Positions 55,823 to 64,000 of a stretch of 64,000 nt of DNA are shown piece by piece. Source of the stretch: CALBPI01 sp045110335 (GTDB lineage Bacteria; Pseudomonadota; Gammaproteobacteria; Steroidobacterales; Woeseiaceae). Position 1 is the first letter of the stretch; each line of letters opens with the position of its first letter. The notes below the pieces were generated by a model. That model saw only the letters and a program-made list of their open reading frames with translations, was not told the DNA's origin and did no database searches. The stretch covers positions 7,491 through 71,490 of the forward strand of contig JBGCGB010000054.1 of NCBI GenBank assembly GCA_045110335.1, written 5' to 3'. Made by a program: the position numbers and the translations under genes.

Positions 55823-56479
55823 TCACAAAAGCCGCTTAATATCCTCAACCAAATGAGCCACAGACGTGCTGCTCAGTCCATTGTAGATACCGCGGATGCG
55901 TCTGTTTTGATCGATGAGCAACAGATTTTCTGTATGCAGAAAGTCAGCTTGGTCCTGCAGGGTACCGAGATCCTCGTTCGCGAAATAAGCGCTGCGCGCC
56001 AGCTCATAAATCGTAGACTGCTCGCCCGTTAGTAAATGCCATTTCCCGGTGACGACGCCGTTATCTTTCGCGTATTGCTGCAACACCTCTGGTGTATCCG
56101 AACCCGGTCTAATGCTATGCGAAAGAATCAACACCTCTTCGTTATCGATGAATGCCGTTTGCACAGACTGCAGCTTTGATTTCAGCGTCGGACAGATGCC
56201 GGGACAGGTGCTAAAGAAAAAACTGGCGACATAAACTTTTTGATCGGTGTCACGCTGACTGATGAGCGCTTCATTTTGATTGGTAAACTGAAACGCCGGA
56301 ATACGATGAAAACTATCGAGCATATCGCTGTCGTCCGAAATCCAATGCGGCGTGAAGTCTGCGCTATCGTAGTACGGCAATTCATCAGTCGCCGATGCGG
56401 CGGTAACGCCCAACAGTGTCATGATCAACATCAAGATACTGGTATCACGCCGTCGAATCCTATTGCACTTTCTCTTCAA
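55823..56479 (-). CDS. SCO1/SenC/PrrC family protein
   Basis: The 218-residue thioredoxin-fold protein has a signal peptide and the copper-binding Cys pair FSTCPGICPTLKSKL. A distal His in ILSHSIRPGSD completes the Cu site. SCO proteins deliver copper to, or reduce thiols in, cytochrome oxidase CuA, or act in redox sensing. The start is probably the TTG at 56479, with AAGGAG 7 bp upstream; the frame opens at 56503. It lies 92 bp beyond the MORN-like gene on the same strand and may be the last member of that cluster. No cytochrome oxidase genes are nearby. Confidence 0.9.
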   Translation of the reverse strand: MKRKCNRIRRRDTSILMLIMTLLGVTAASATDELPYYDSADFTPHWISDDSDMLDSFHRIPAFQFTNQNEALISQRDTDQKVYVASFFFSTCPGICPTLKSKLQSVQTAFIDNEEVLILSHSIRPGSDTPEVLQQYAKDNGVVTGKWHLLTGEQSTIYELARSAYFANEDLGTLQDQADFLHTENLLLIDQNRRIRGIYNGLSSTSVAHLVEDIKRLL

Positions 56480-56571
56480 GACTATGCTCCTTATTGCTAA
56501 CAAGCCGAATATCGGAAAGGTATGCCATCAAATGAGTTGCTGAGACCTGCGCTTCTGGGGAAGTCCGATGC

Positions 56572-57177
56572 TCACGTCGTAGGCAGCGGCAATTCTTCAT
56601 CTTCCAACTCGACGCACAAGTTCGCATTGCGCAACCCATAAGCTCGCCCGTTGCGATACTCAAAATTACTGTAAAGCTTGCCGTTCAACCGCCAGGCTTT
56701 TTGCAAGCCGGTGGGCACACCATTGGCAAAACTGAAGCGTTTGTATTTCTCGCCAGTTCGATACCAATGCCATGACACGCCGTCAGCTCGATCATCCACA
56801 TAGCGTGTCTCTGATCGTCGGTTGCCGTTGCGCCACCAACTAGTCGCGAGACCGATACGCCGACCCTTTTCATAGTGTGCGGTATAAGCAATTTGACCAT
56901 TGGAGAACCACATCTGAAGCTCACCTTGTCGACGTCCTGCTACATACGTTTCAGATCGGGCAAGCGTTCCCGAGGCATGATGCGTCACGGCCGTGCCCGT
57001 GAATGGTTCGTTACGATACAGACGCACGCCGGTCGCTGTATCAATGCGTATGTCGCCAGCACGAACGATATCGGGAGTCTCCGCCGGTTGTGGCGCGACC
57101 AGCATGACTGCAAACCAGTTCGTCACCGCGAGCGACAAAAGCAGTAGACCGGCAAGATAAGGTATAGCGAGTTTCAT
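56572..57177 (-). CDS. MORN-like repeat (YwqK-type) anchored protein
   Basis: The 201-residue protein has an N-terminal membrane anchor (MKLAIPYLAGLLLLSLAVTNWFAV). About five repeats follow of the type GxLxxxxxYxxGRxxGxxxxWxxNGxxxxxxxY, seen in so-called YwqK-family antitoxin proteins. It faces the periplasm. The ATG at 57177 is 10 bp after the YHYH gene stop; the frame runs on upstream only as an out-of-phase overlap with that gene. The antitoxin label for this family is weak, and a structural role is as likely. Confidence 0.82.
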   Translation of the reverse strand: MKLAIPYLAGLLLLSLAVTNWFAVMLVAPQPAETPDIVRAGDIRIDTATGVRLYRNEPFTGTAVTHHASGTLARSETYVAGRRQGELQMWFSNGQIAYTAHYEKGRRIGLATSWWRNGNRRSETRYVDDRADGVSWHWYRTGEKYKRFSFANGVPTGLQKAWRLNGKLYSNFEYRNGRAYGLRNANLCVELEDEELPLPTT

Positions 57178-57187
57178 CGTGACCGGC

Positions 57188-57994
57188 TCAGTTGCTAATG
57201 GTATTCGGTGTGCCCTGATAGTCCTCAGCAAACAACAGGTAGTACGCACCCAGATAGGTCTCGTTAACGATGTGGTAGTGATACTCCTGCTCACCCATCG
57301 AATATTGGGTTTCCGACGTGTGCCCGCCCGATATATCCAGGTCTGTCGGATAAGTTCCCGGCGTGGTGTAACACTGGCGTCCGAACAGGAAAAAACCATC
57401 AGCAATGACGCCGACCAACGAATCATCATCATTCGTGATTGCTTTGGGTTCCAAATGATAGTGGTAAGTCGATGGCCCAGTGTGTGCGCCATTGCGATCA
57501 AAACCCGAAATCACGCCCACATTCAGGGCAATGTTGGGCCCTTCCTGATCATTAAAAATGGGTGCGCCGCTAACGGCAATGCCGACAGGGCCCAAACTTG
57601 TTGCTGAACTGGTTGCCGCCAGCGTCGGACTGGCGGGCACTCGAAGCGTGAAGAGATTATCGTATTCTTCGATATAGCCTGGCGACATGCGTGAAGCCGT
57701 GGTGATTGCCGGATCCGGTTCAACGTAGAGCCCGCTGGCATTGTCAGGATTCCAATATGCAGATGTATGGTCCGGTCGGCCTGTCGCTTCAATCACGACC
57801 TCATTACCATCCAATGCAACGGTGACGTTGGCGCCGAACCAAAGGTAGGCGTCGTTCAACGTTGCCGTATCATCGTTGCCGGTGTCGTCATCAGCCACCG
57901 TGTTGTCATCCGTCACACTGTTGCTGCCGCCACACGCAGACAACAACAGGCCAACGATCGCCAGCGATGCAATTTTCAAGTCATCATTGTTCAT
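57188..57994 (-). CDS. YHYH-domain lipoprotein
   Basis: The 268-residue lipoprotein has a lipobox LLSAC near residue 20 and an Asp/Thr-rich linker. The YHYH domain has the motif TYHYHLEPKAI, a GVIADGFFLFG stretch after it and a second QEYHYHIVNETY. The paired His motifs suggest metal binding. Function is not established for the family. GGAGGG lies 8 bp before the ATG, which overlaps the upstream lipoprotein stop by 4 bp (ATGA). Confidence 0.88.
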   Translation of the reverse strand: MNNDDLKIASLAIVGLLLSACGGSNSVTDDNTVADDDTGNDDTATLNDAYLWFGANVTVALDGNEVVIEATGRPDHTSAYWNPDNASGLYVEPDPAITTASRMSPGYIEEYDNLFTLRVPASPTLAATSSATSLGPVGIAVSGAPIFNDQEGPNIALNVGVISGFDRNGAHTGPSTYHYHLEPKAITNDDDSLVGVIADGFFLFGRQCYTTPGTYPTDLDISGGHTSETQYSMGEQEYHYHIVNETYLGAYYLLFAEDYQGTPNTISN

Positions 57995-58269
57995 CGGCGT
58001 TGCCCTCCACTGCGACTGCGTCTTCGTTGATTCGTCGGCTTGCACGCGAGCTGCTCGCCCTCCAAGGTTTGGCAGGTTCCTTCAACATTCTCGCCCTCAC
58101 GACCTTCAAACGAACAAGCCTCGGAGACTTCAGCAGCACTGCAAGCTTGCAACGCTTCTGCTGGCGGCGTTCTATGTTCACGAAACGGGCTGGCCCTATT
58201 CGATGCGCAGGCGGATGACAGCATGAGGACGAATACGATCGCCGATGTAGTGGCGTAACGAGAAGACAT
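57991..58269 (-). CDS. Small Cys-rich lipoprotein upstream of the YHYH gene
   Basis: The 92-residue lipoprotein has a lipobox LSSAC near residue 20. The mature part carries four further Cys (ACS...EACSFEG...GTCQTL...ACKP) and a basic Arg/Ser tail. AGAGGT is 6 bp before the ATG at 58269. Its 3' end overlaps the YHYH gene by 4 bp, so the two are translationally coupled and probably work together. No family name recognised. Confidence 0.72.
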   Translation of the reverse strand: MSSRYATTSAIVFVLMLSSACASNRASPFREHRTPPAEALQACSAAEVSEACSFEGREGENVEGTCQTLEGEQLACKPTNQRRRSRSGGQRR

Positions 58270-58483
58270 AGCAGAACCTCTAAACCGACGAATTTGATGT
58301 CGGTTCAGACTAGTGTCTAATTGAGCAGCAAGGATGTAGCGATTGTGCAGAAAACGTGGAAAAGAGATCCAATTAATTTTTCGACGCATGACGTCGCTCA
58401 AGGCAATGCCCGCTCTTATGCGACTTGAGTTTCAGCACAGACAAACTGGGTAAACAAAAACCCATACTCGTCTCGTAGAAACC

Positions 58484-61000
58484 CTAGCGATTCTGAAAGA
58501 TACGTTTTGATTCAAGGAAGCGCACCCTGAAATCACGCGCGTCTCGTGCTCGTCGAAATCCATCAAAGTGAAACATCAATTTCTCTTGCTCAGCTGCCGA
58601 AAACTTTTCGTCGAACGTAGCCAAGACAGTCAGGCAATATGCTAAATGATAGTACCAATGCTCATGACCAATGCCTTTGTCGAATATCTCGAGCGCACGC
58701 TCAGCGTAGGCCAATCCACCTTTGACTGAGCCCTCCTCTAAATCAACCATGGCAAGGCCGACCAGTGCGGCACCCCTGAACACATGGTTCTCTGGCAAAG
58801 AGCTAGACAACACATCGCTTGCATTGGCATAAGCCGTTCTCGCTCGTTCAAACTCCTCTAACTCAAATTCAACATTTCCAACCGACAACAATTGGATACC
58901 GAACTGGTGGTGATTGCGCCCAAACGTCATTTCCGCGCTTCGAACTGCTTGCTCGTATTCCGACTTTGCGTTGGCTAACAGTCCTGCAAGTTGCATCAAT
59001 CGACCTTGTTCAACCCGGGTATTTATCGTGAGGCTATGATGCGCACCTAGAGTATTCGATAAAACATCAACAGCCTCATAAAACAGCTCTCGTGCCACCT
59101 GCTCCTGACCAGTGTTTCGATAGGCAGTCGCAAGATGAGCCGTCTGACGGCCATAGTTGGCATGCTCCCGCCCCAATACTCTCGCTGTAATGTCGCGAGC
59201 TTCCACGAAGAAAGGCAATGCATCTATCGAGCGATCAAGAAACAGGTAAAGATATCCTAACTGATCTAGAGCTCTAGCAACCTCGGCGGAGTCCTCTCCG
59301 ACGGACAACCGAAACATCGTTATCGCGCTACTTAAGTAGTCTTCCGAACGCTCATAATCTCCCGCACTTCTTGCTGCCGCGCCGAGTGCAAGAGCGAGCC
59401 TTGCATGATGGACTGTATTTACGCTGCCGGTTCTATCAAGAGCGGCTTCTGCCACTGCAAAATCAGCATCTGCTGCGACAGCGTTACCCAATGACCCTTG
59501 GATAAGGCCGGACACACGATAAAGAGATGACATTGTCAACGGATTCAACAACTGAACTCGCTCGGATACAGAAATTGCTTGCGCAATTGTAGATTCAGCC
59601 TCTGCATAAATCCCTTTACTGTGTAACGAATCAGCCACATCTCTAAGTATCGTAAGCTGTGCAGTCGGAACATTTTGGAGGCTAGTGTTGGCGCGCGAGG
59701 CTATATCCAATAGCACCTCGGTTGGAACATCTATCAGTGCTCGATTGGAATCTATGGGATCGAACTTGCCAAGCGTGGCTGCCAGAAACTCTGTGGTGCT
59801 CTCCTTTGCGAAACGCTCAACGAGCATTGCGTTTCTTTCGGAACGAATCCTCTCTTGCTGCAAGGCATAGCTAGTGAGAAAAACGAACGCAACAACTACA
59901 AGGCATAGAGTTAGCGCGGTTGGAATAGTGTGACGTTGAAGAAATTTGAGAATTCGGTAATGTCTCTTGGAGGTCAATGCAGTTACTGGTTTTTCATCAA
60001 TAAAACGTTGCACGTCTGCTGCCAGATCATGTGCAGTTGCATATCGATGCGTCACGCATCTTAAGGTAGACCGGGAGACGATGGCTGCCAACTCGTAGTT
60101 GATCTTCGGGTTTTGTGGTTTTCTGGCTTGCTCGTTTCCACTAAGAGACTCCTCGGAGAGCTTCCGACCGGTTAGCACTTCAAACAAGACTGCACCTAAT
60201 GAATAGATATCGGTTGAAATGGTCAACGCATCGCCGGCGGTCTGCTCCGGACTCGCATAGGCCGGAGTGTATCGACTGCCCGATCTGTCGACTTTATCCG
60301 ACGTGCCAGCCGCCGATGCGATACCAAAATCTAGCAATTTGGGATGATTTTCTTTGTCTACCAAGATATTGGCTGGTTTGATGTCGCAGTGAATGAGCAG
60401 CCGACTATGTGCGTGCTGAACAGCGGCACACAAGGCTACGAACATTGCCAACTTTTCTTTTTCAGTTCGACTTGGAGTGCTGCACCACTCGACCAAAGGG
60501 ACGCCATCGACAAATTCAGAAACCAAATAGAGGCCGAGATCGGGATGTAACCCGCCATCGATAAAGCGTGCAATATTCGGATGAGACAATGCAGCCAGAG
60601 ACTGCAGTTCTTTTGCATCGGGTAGCGTATCCAACCCAGTAGCGAAGTCCGCATAAATTATTTTGACGGCAGCGTAGAGCTCAAAGTGTTCCGTTTTCCG
60701 GTGGCCGAGATAAACCTCGCCCATACCACCTTTCCCGATCAATCGACGAATTTCAAAGCCTGCGACAATATCTCCCGCACTTAATGCCGGGGAGGAATCG
60801 ATGCTCCCTGCATATTCTTGAAGTCTTTCCCGAATACAAGTGTTATTGCGCCTTAGCTCGACGACCATCGCGTGAGCCATCTCGCGATGGGCCGTATTAT
60901 CAGGAAACGCGCGCGAGATAACCTTTGTTCGTTCTGCTTCTGACAGCGGTTCCACAGACTCCACAACTTGCGTGAGCTTTTGCCAATCTTGAGAGTTCAT
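58484..61000 (-). CDS. Membrane Ser/Thr kinase with TPR domain
   Basis: The 838-residue protein has a Hanks-type kinase domain at about 80-350: glycine loop GKGGMGEVYLG (89-99), VAIK-type Lys in AAVKII, catalytic HCDIKPANIL (Cys replaces the usual Arg of HRD) and DFG at 224-226. A membrane span (about 370-395) follows, then a long TPR region (about 480-800) predicted to be periplasmic. The ATG at 61000 overlaps the sigma factor stop by 4 bp. Coupling to an ECF sigma factor recalls systems where the kinase phosphorylates the sigma factor to activate it, such as PknS-EcfK of Xanthomonas citri. Confidence 0.92.
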   Translation of the reverse strand: MNSQDWQKLTQVVESVEPLSEAERTKVISRAFPDNTAHREMAHAMVVELRRNNTCIRERLQEYAGSIDSSPALSAGDIVAGFEIRRLIGKGGMGEVYLGHRKTEHFELYAAVKIIYADFATGLDTLPDAKELQSLAALSHPNIARFIDGGLHPDLGLYLVSEFVDGVPLVEWCSTPSRTEKEKLAMFVALCAAVQHAHSRLLIHCDIKPANILVDKENHPKLLDFGIASAAGTSDKVDRSGSRYTPAYASPEQTAGDALTISTDIYSLGAVLFEVLTGRKLSEESLSGNEQARKPQNPKINYELAAIVSRSTLRCVTHRYATAHDLAADVQRFIDEKPVTALTSKRHYRILKFLQRHTIPTALTLCLVVVAFVFLTSYALQQERIRSERNAMLVERFAKESTTEFLAATLGKFDPIDSNRALIDVPTEVLLDIASRANTSLQNVPTAQLTILRDVADSLHSKGIYAEAESTIAQAISVSERVQLLNPLTMSSLYRVSGLIQGSLGNAVAADADFAVAEAALDRTGSVNTVHHARLALALGAAARSAGDYERSEDYLSSAITMFRLSVGEDSAEVARALDQLGYLYLFLDRSIDALPFFVEARDITARVLGREHANYGRQTAHLATAYRNTGQEQVARELFYEAVDVLSNTLGAHHSLTINTRVEQGRLMQLAGLLANAKSEYEQAVRSAEMTFGRNHHQFGIQLLSVGNVEFELEEFERARTAYANASDVLSSSLPENHVFRGAALVGLAMVDLEEGSVKGGLAYAERALEIFDKGIGHEHWYYHLAYCLTVLATFDEKFSAAEQEKLMFHFDGFRRARDARDFRVRFLESKRIFQNR

Positions 61001-61551
61001 CGTTCTGACGAGCTCGCCAGCCAAGCCCTTGCGGTTCTGAGTTTGCTGTGCACGGTCGACTCTGCAAGGTTTGTCGCGACTGCGATTTCCCGATAAGTCA
61101 TTCCCCCAAAGTAGTAACACTGAAGTATCGCTGCAGATAAATAGTCCGCGTCTTCCAGCGAAGTCAATGCAGTATCTAGCGCCAAAACGTCGAAAGGGGT
61201 GGCAGACTCTCCCTCTACGGTCATCGTAAGCGACTCAACGATGACATCCCCACCACGTTTCTTTCGACGCTTCGATTTGGCATGATCAACTAATATGCGC
61301 CGCATGACGACACCAACTAGGTTCTTGAGGTGTGCTGCATCAACAAGATTGGGCTCCATTTTTCTGAGACGCAAAAAAGCTTCGTTGACGAGCCCCGTTG
61401 CTTGCAACGTATGACTTTTTCTTTCTCCATCCATTTGACGGATCGCTATTTTCTTAAATAGCGGGTAACACTCAGAGACCAATGTATCGAGCGCTTGAAG
61501 GTCTCCGGCGGCCCATTCAGCAAGCAATGATGCGATTTTTTTGTTGTCCAT
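60997..61551 (-). CDS. ECF-type sigma factor linked to the Ser/Thr kinase
   Basis: The 184-residue sigma factor has region 2 (HTLQATGLVNEAFLRLRKM; MRRILVDHAKSKRRKKRGG) and region 4 (MTYREIAVATNLAESTVHSKLRTARAWL). The pattern with the LQxTxLVNEA stretch fits the ECF groups associated with Ser/Thr kinases, in which a region-2 Thr is the phosphorylation target. No anti-sigma factor gene is adjacent, in line with kinase control. The 3' end overlaps the kinase gene by 4 bp. Confidence 0.92.
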   Translation of the reverse strand: MDNKKIASLLAEWAAGDLQALDTLVSECYPLFKKIAIRQMDGERKSHTLQATGLVNEAFLRLRKMEPNLVDAAHLKNLVGVVMRRILVDHAKSKRRKKRGGDVIVESLTMTVEGESATPFDVLALDTALTSLEDADYLSAAILQCYYFGGMTYREIAVATNLAESTVHSKLRTARAWLASSSER

Positions 61552-61613
61552 GTCCGCATCTCCCTACACTGTAATTTTTATACTTTGTGTTAACTTACTC
61601 TACTTTAGGGAGA

Positions 61614-61627
61614 GGCACCAAGGTGCC
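61614..61627. promoter_or_regulatory. Short inverted repeat before the small basic-protein gene
   Basis: GGCACC and GGTGCC are separated by AA directly upstream of the GGAGGAG ribosome site. It could be a small hairpin that affects translation, or chance. It lies in the 84-bp divergent region between the ECF sigma factor gene and the small-protein gene. Confidence 0.3.
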
Positions 61628-61635
61628 GGAGGAGC

Positions 61636-61935
61636 ATGATCGTGCCGGTTAAACTCAAGAAAGTAAAAGTACGGGCAGCATCGCGGAGAAACAAGAGTGG
61701 AAAAAAACTCAGGAAATCGCTCATTGTAGAAGCCCGAAAAGGGCGTCAAGGGCGCCGATTGGATCAAACGATTGTTGCTGGCCTCGAGTTGAACATAGGC
61801 GGTGAGCGCATCGACCTCGGCGAGATCATCATAGAATTACCGCCGCGACCGCCCGTTTCAACCGATGGTGAAGATGAAACAGTAACGCCTGGATACACCA
61901 TTTCTGTTGGTTCATCGGACGGTAGCACTCAATAG
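61636..61935 (+). CDS. Small basic protein, unknown, divergent from the ECF sigma gene
   Basis: This protein of about 99 residues has a very basic N-terminal half (many Lys/Arg in residues 5-45). A hydrophobic beta-like stretch LELNIGGERIDLGEIIIELP and an acidic, Thr/Ser-rich tail follow. The ATG at 61636 is only 1 bp from GGAGGAG, whereas the GTG at 61642 is 7 bp away and may be the real start. A strong terminator directly after the stop supports a genuine transcript. No family recognised; the position suggests it could be a target of the ECF sigma factor. Confidence 0.6.
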   Translation: MIVPVKLKKVKVRAASRRNKSGKKLRKSLIVEARKGRQGRRLDQTIVAGLELNIGGERIDLGEIIIELPPRPPVSTDGEDETVTPGYTISVGSSDGSTQ

Positions 61936-61937
61936 AG

Positions 61938-61978
61938 AAAACTGGAGTATCGACGACGCGATACTCCAGTTTATTTTT
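61938..61978. terminator. Rho-independent terminator between convergent genes
   Basis: A perfect 14-bp stem (AAACTGGAGTATCG with CGATACTCCAGTTT, 61939-61972) closes a 6-nt loop and is followed by ATTTTT. The reverse direction has TTTTCTC after the stem. It ends the small basic-protein transcript and probably also the convergent gene that stops at 61984. Confidence 0.93.
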
Positions 61979-61983
61979 AAAGA

Positions 61984-62586
61984 TCAGGCTGCAGCCAATG
62001 CTGCTGCTGTGATCCTCGGTCGTGCCGCAAAACCGCCCGCTGCGTTGCTGCGCGCGACCAACGCTTGCTCTGCGATGTACATCAAAGCCACACTGGCAAT
62101 CATGAACATGGCATCACCTCGCCAACTGCCATCCAGCAGATCAGAAGCGCGACCTGCAGCAGCTTTTTTGACGATAGCCCCAATGTCACCAGCAGCACCA
62201 TCCGCTTTACCCGCCATCTGAGCATCAACGCCGCCTTCATCAAGCTTATTGAAGATATCTTTGACGAAATCAGCAATTTTCAGTCCTTGCTTGATCCAAC
62301 CGATCAGTTTGTCAGAGCCTTTTGAGATCTTTACCTCGAGATTTTCAATTTGGCCCGTGGGACTAATTTCAAACTCAAAAAAGATCTGATTGTCAGGACG
62401 CCATTTTAGACGATGTGATAAGTGATGGCCTTTGTTACCGTTAACAAATATTCGCCGCCCTTTTCTCTTGACCTGCACGGCTTTGACATTAAAGGGGTGT
62501 TTGTACCATTTTATTTTCTTCTTGCTCGGCCCATGGATTGCCGCTTTCAGCGCCTTGTTTAGACCTTTCGTTCTTACGTTAGCCAT
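61984..62586 (-). CDS. Unknown 200-residue protein with basic N-terminus and Ala-rich C-terminus
   Basis: The N-terminal half is basic and beta-like (KKKIKWYKHPFNVKAVQVKRKGRRIFVNGN, read in parts; then FFEFEISPTGQIENLEVKISKG). The C-terminal half has one hydrophobic segment (AMFMIASVALMYIAEQAL) and an Ala-rich end. There is no signal peptide. GGAGAA is about 8 bp before the ATG at 62586. It converges on the small basic-protein gene with a shared terminator. No family recognised. An effector-like or membrane-active protein is conceivable, but nothing in the sequence proves it. Confidence 0.6.
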   Translation of the reverse strand: MANVRTKGLNKALKAAIHGPSKKKIKWYKHPFNVKAVQVKRKGRRIFVNGNKGHHLSHRLKWRPDNQIFFEFEISPTGQIENLEVKISKGSDKLIGWIKQGLKIADFVKDIFNKLDEGGVDAQMAGKADGAAGDIGAIVKKAAAGRASDLLDGSWRGDAMFMIASVALMYIAEQALVARSNAAGGFAARPRITAAALAAA

Positions 62587-62838
62587 GATGTTCTCCATTT
62601 CTCGGCTTAGCGAAACCGTCGCTATTCAGACAGAACCAGTTTTATTGCCCTGTACTGATATAAGCGACAACTGATCCCGTTCACCCCGATCACAATGAAA
62701 AAACTTCAAAAAAATTGAAAAGGCATGCATCTGAAAAATAGATCAACTCACGCCGAAGAGCGCCCAACCCATGCACCAAGGGTATTGGAGTTAGCTATGA
62801 CTGTGTTTGGGCGATCAGATCGCGTCGTCTGTCAACCT

Positions 62839-64000
62839 TTACGCGGCACGCTCAAAAACAGCAGCAATACCCTGACCGCCACCGATACACATCGTCTCCA
62901 ATCCGTATTGCACTTTTCGACGTTCCATTTCGTGCATCAGCGTCGCCAAAATTCGAACGCCCGTCGTGCCGATGGGGTGTCCCAGAGAAATCCCGGAGCC
63001 GTTTACATTCAAACGTTCGCGATCGTCCCAGCCCCAACCTTTCAGCACCGCCAGCACTTGTGCGGCGAAAGCTTCGTTCAGTTCCACCAGCCCGATGTCA
63101 TCCCAGCCCAAGCCCGTGCGTTTGAACAGCCGCTCTACAGCAGGGACCGGTCCAATGCCCATCCGCGAAGGCTCGCATCCCGCCACTGCCCAACCTTTCA
63201 GATAGCCCATCGGCTCCAAACCCAGTGATGCCAATTGATCTTCAGCCACCACCAAACATGCCGCTGCGGCATCATTTTGCTGGCTGGCATTACCCGCTGT
63301 CACGACGCCACCCGCAAGCGGCCGCAATCCGGCTAGACTCTCCGGCGTGACATCATCGCGAACCCCTTCATCACGATTCACAATGACCGGATTGCCGCGA
63401 CGTTGTGGCACCTCGACCGGCACCAATTCGGCATCGAACTTTCCAGACGACCAGGCCGCCGATGCTCTTTGGTGACTCATCGCTGCATAGCCATCACATT
63501 CGGCACGACTAATCCCATAGTCCTGCGCCAAATTCTCAGCGGTTTCGATCATGCCGCTGATAGGCCCGAATCTCTCGGCAGGCTGGGACATCTCGCGTCC
63601 CCGCACCAGCCGATCATGCATCACTGTTGAACCCATCCGGGCACCCCGTCGCATATCGGTCGAGTAATGCTCGACATTACTCATGCTCTCAGCGCCGCCG
63701 GCAATTACCACATCCGCGGCCCCGGTCTGTACCATCATTGCCGCATTGATAATCGCTTGCAGTCCACTGCCACAACGACGATCCACTTGCAGTCCGGGTA
63801 CGCTCACTGGCAGGCCGGCAGCCAGCCCAGACCACCGTCCGATACAAGGTGCCTCACCACTCGGGTATCCCTGCGCAAAAATGACATCGTCGATACGTTC
63901 AGGATCACAGCCACTGCGATCTATTAGCGCGCGAATGACTCGTGCACCCAGATCACCCGCCTGAATCGATTGCATCGACCCAAGAAACTTCCCGACCGGG
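62839..64000 (-). CDS. Thiolase (acetyl-CoA C-acyltransferase), cut by the window end
   Basis: At least 387 residues are present. The catalytic Cys lies in RRCGSGLQAI, the His in GHPIGTTGVRI and the second Cys in MCIGGGQGIAAVFE. An internal ATG at 63975 could be mistaken for the start. However, codons continue through 64000 and encode PVGKFLGS before it, matching the family's usual RTPxGxFxGS start region, so the true start lies beyond the window. Thiolases cleave or form 3-ketoacyl-CoA in fatty acid or polyhydroxyalkanoate metabolism. Confidence 0.93.
   Translation of the reverse strand, partial: PVGKFLGSMQSIQAGDLGARVIRALIDRSGCDPERIDDVIFAQGYPSGEAPCIGRWSGLAAGLPVSVPGLQVDRRCGSGLQAIINAAMMVQTGAADVVIAGGAESMSNVEHYSTDMRRGARMGSTVMHDRLVRGREMSQPAERFGPISGMIETAENLAQDYGISRAECDGYAAMSHQRASAAWSSGKFDAELVPVEVPQRRGNPVIVNRDEGVRDDVTPESLAGLRPLAGGVVTAGNASQQNDAAAACLVVAEDQLASLGLEPMGYLKGWAVAGCEPSRMGIGPVPAVERLFKRTGLGWDDIGLVELNEAFAAQVLAVLKGWGWDDRERLNVNGSGISLGHPIGTTGVRILATLMHEMERRKVQYGLETMCIGGGQGIAAVFERAA

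Noticed and set aside
57178..57501. An upstream in-frame extension of the MORN-like gene through the YHYH gene
   Set aside because: The extension has no plausible protein character and overlaps a coding region on the same strand. The ATG at 57177 begins a clear membrane anchor.
63973..63975. ATG taken as the thiolase start
   Set aside because: The codons before it encode PVGKFLGS, the standard thiolase N-terminal region, so the gene runs off the window.

Overview
The window looks like chromosomal DNA of a heterotrophic, probably aquatic, gammaproteobacterium. That rests on two TonB-dependent receptors paired with sodium/solute symporters, many secreted proteins and lipoproteins, a SerA of the E. 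coli length class, a YbiI-like zinc-finger protein, and multidomain PAS/GGDEF/EAL/CheB-CheR sensors. Coding density is high. I see no rRNA, tRNA, insertion sequence, prophage or CRISPR array. The left edge starts at a symporter ribosome-binding site, and the right edge cuts a thiolase gene.

Layout. 1-8.5 kb is a LacI-controlled uptake and catabolism locus: symporter, TonB receptor, LacI repressor, then a Gfo/Idh/MocA dehydrogenase, an aldo/keto reductase and a TauD-like dioxygenase. Two near-identical 20-bp palindromes mark the likely operators. 8.5-11.9 kb (minus) is serA, a D-2-hydroxyglutarate dehydrogenase-like FAD enzyme and a FFLEELY-type protein. 12.1-18.1 kb has a second symporter/TonB receptor pair with an AraC regulator, with two strong hairpins between receptor and symporter. 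18.3-31.5 kb holds a 2H phosphoesterase, a histidinol-dehydrogenase-family enzyme, an SDR, a giant CheB-CheR-PAS-histidine kinase, an MFS transporter, a gamma-glutamyltransferase-family protein, a DUF962 membrane protein, a ChaC-like cyclotransferase and the YbiI-like protein.

31.6-37.9 kb is the most unusual part. A small secreted protein that is essentially a free-standing protease propeptide precedes a subtilisin-like protease. The protease carries the matching propeptide and eight C-terminal Y-[VI]-W-x-Q-G repeats. A periplasmic beta-propeller sensor with GGDEF and EAL domains follows 24 bp later. The upstream regions of the first two genes share a duplicated module: a CRP-like site, about 85 bp, then an identical 16-mer.

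38-58 kb contains a DUF885 lipoprotein, a secreted alpha/beta hydrolase, a hydantoinase/oxoprolinase A-B pair, a Calx-beta/sugar dehydrogenase/dihaem lipoprotein, a sulfatase, a PAS histidine kinase, DUF1579 and GST-like proteins, an exported ankyrin protein and small exported proteins. A tight minus-strand series follows: lipoprotein, YHYH protein, MORN-like repeat protein, SCO1. 58.5-62.6 kb has an ECF sigma factor overlapping a TPR Ser/Thr kinase, flanked by two unrecognised genes. The thiolase closes the window.

Starts were re-chosen wherever a Shine-Dalgarno sequence, lipobox or signal peptide favoured an internal codon. Functions are inferred from motifs read by eye; no database search was possible.
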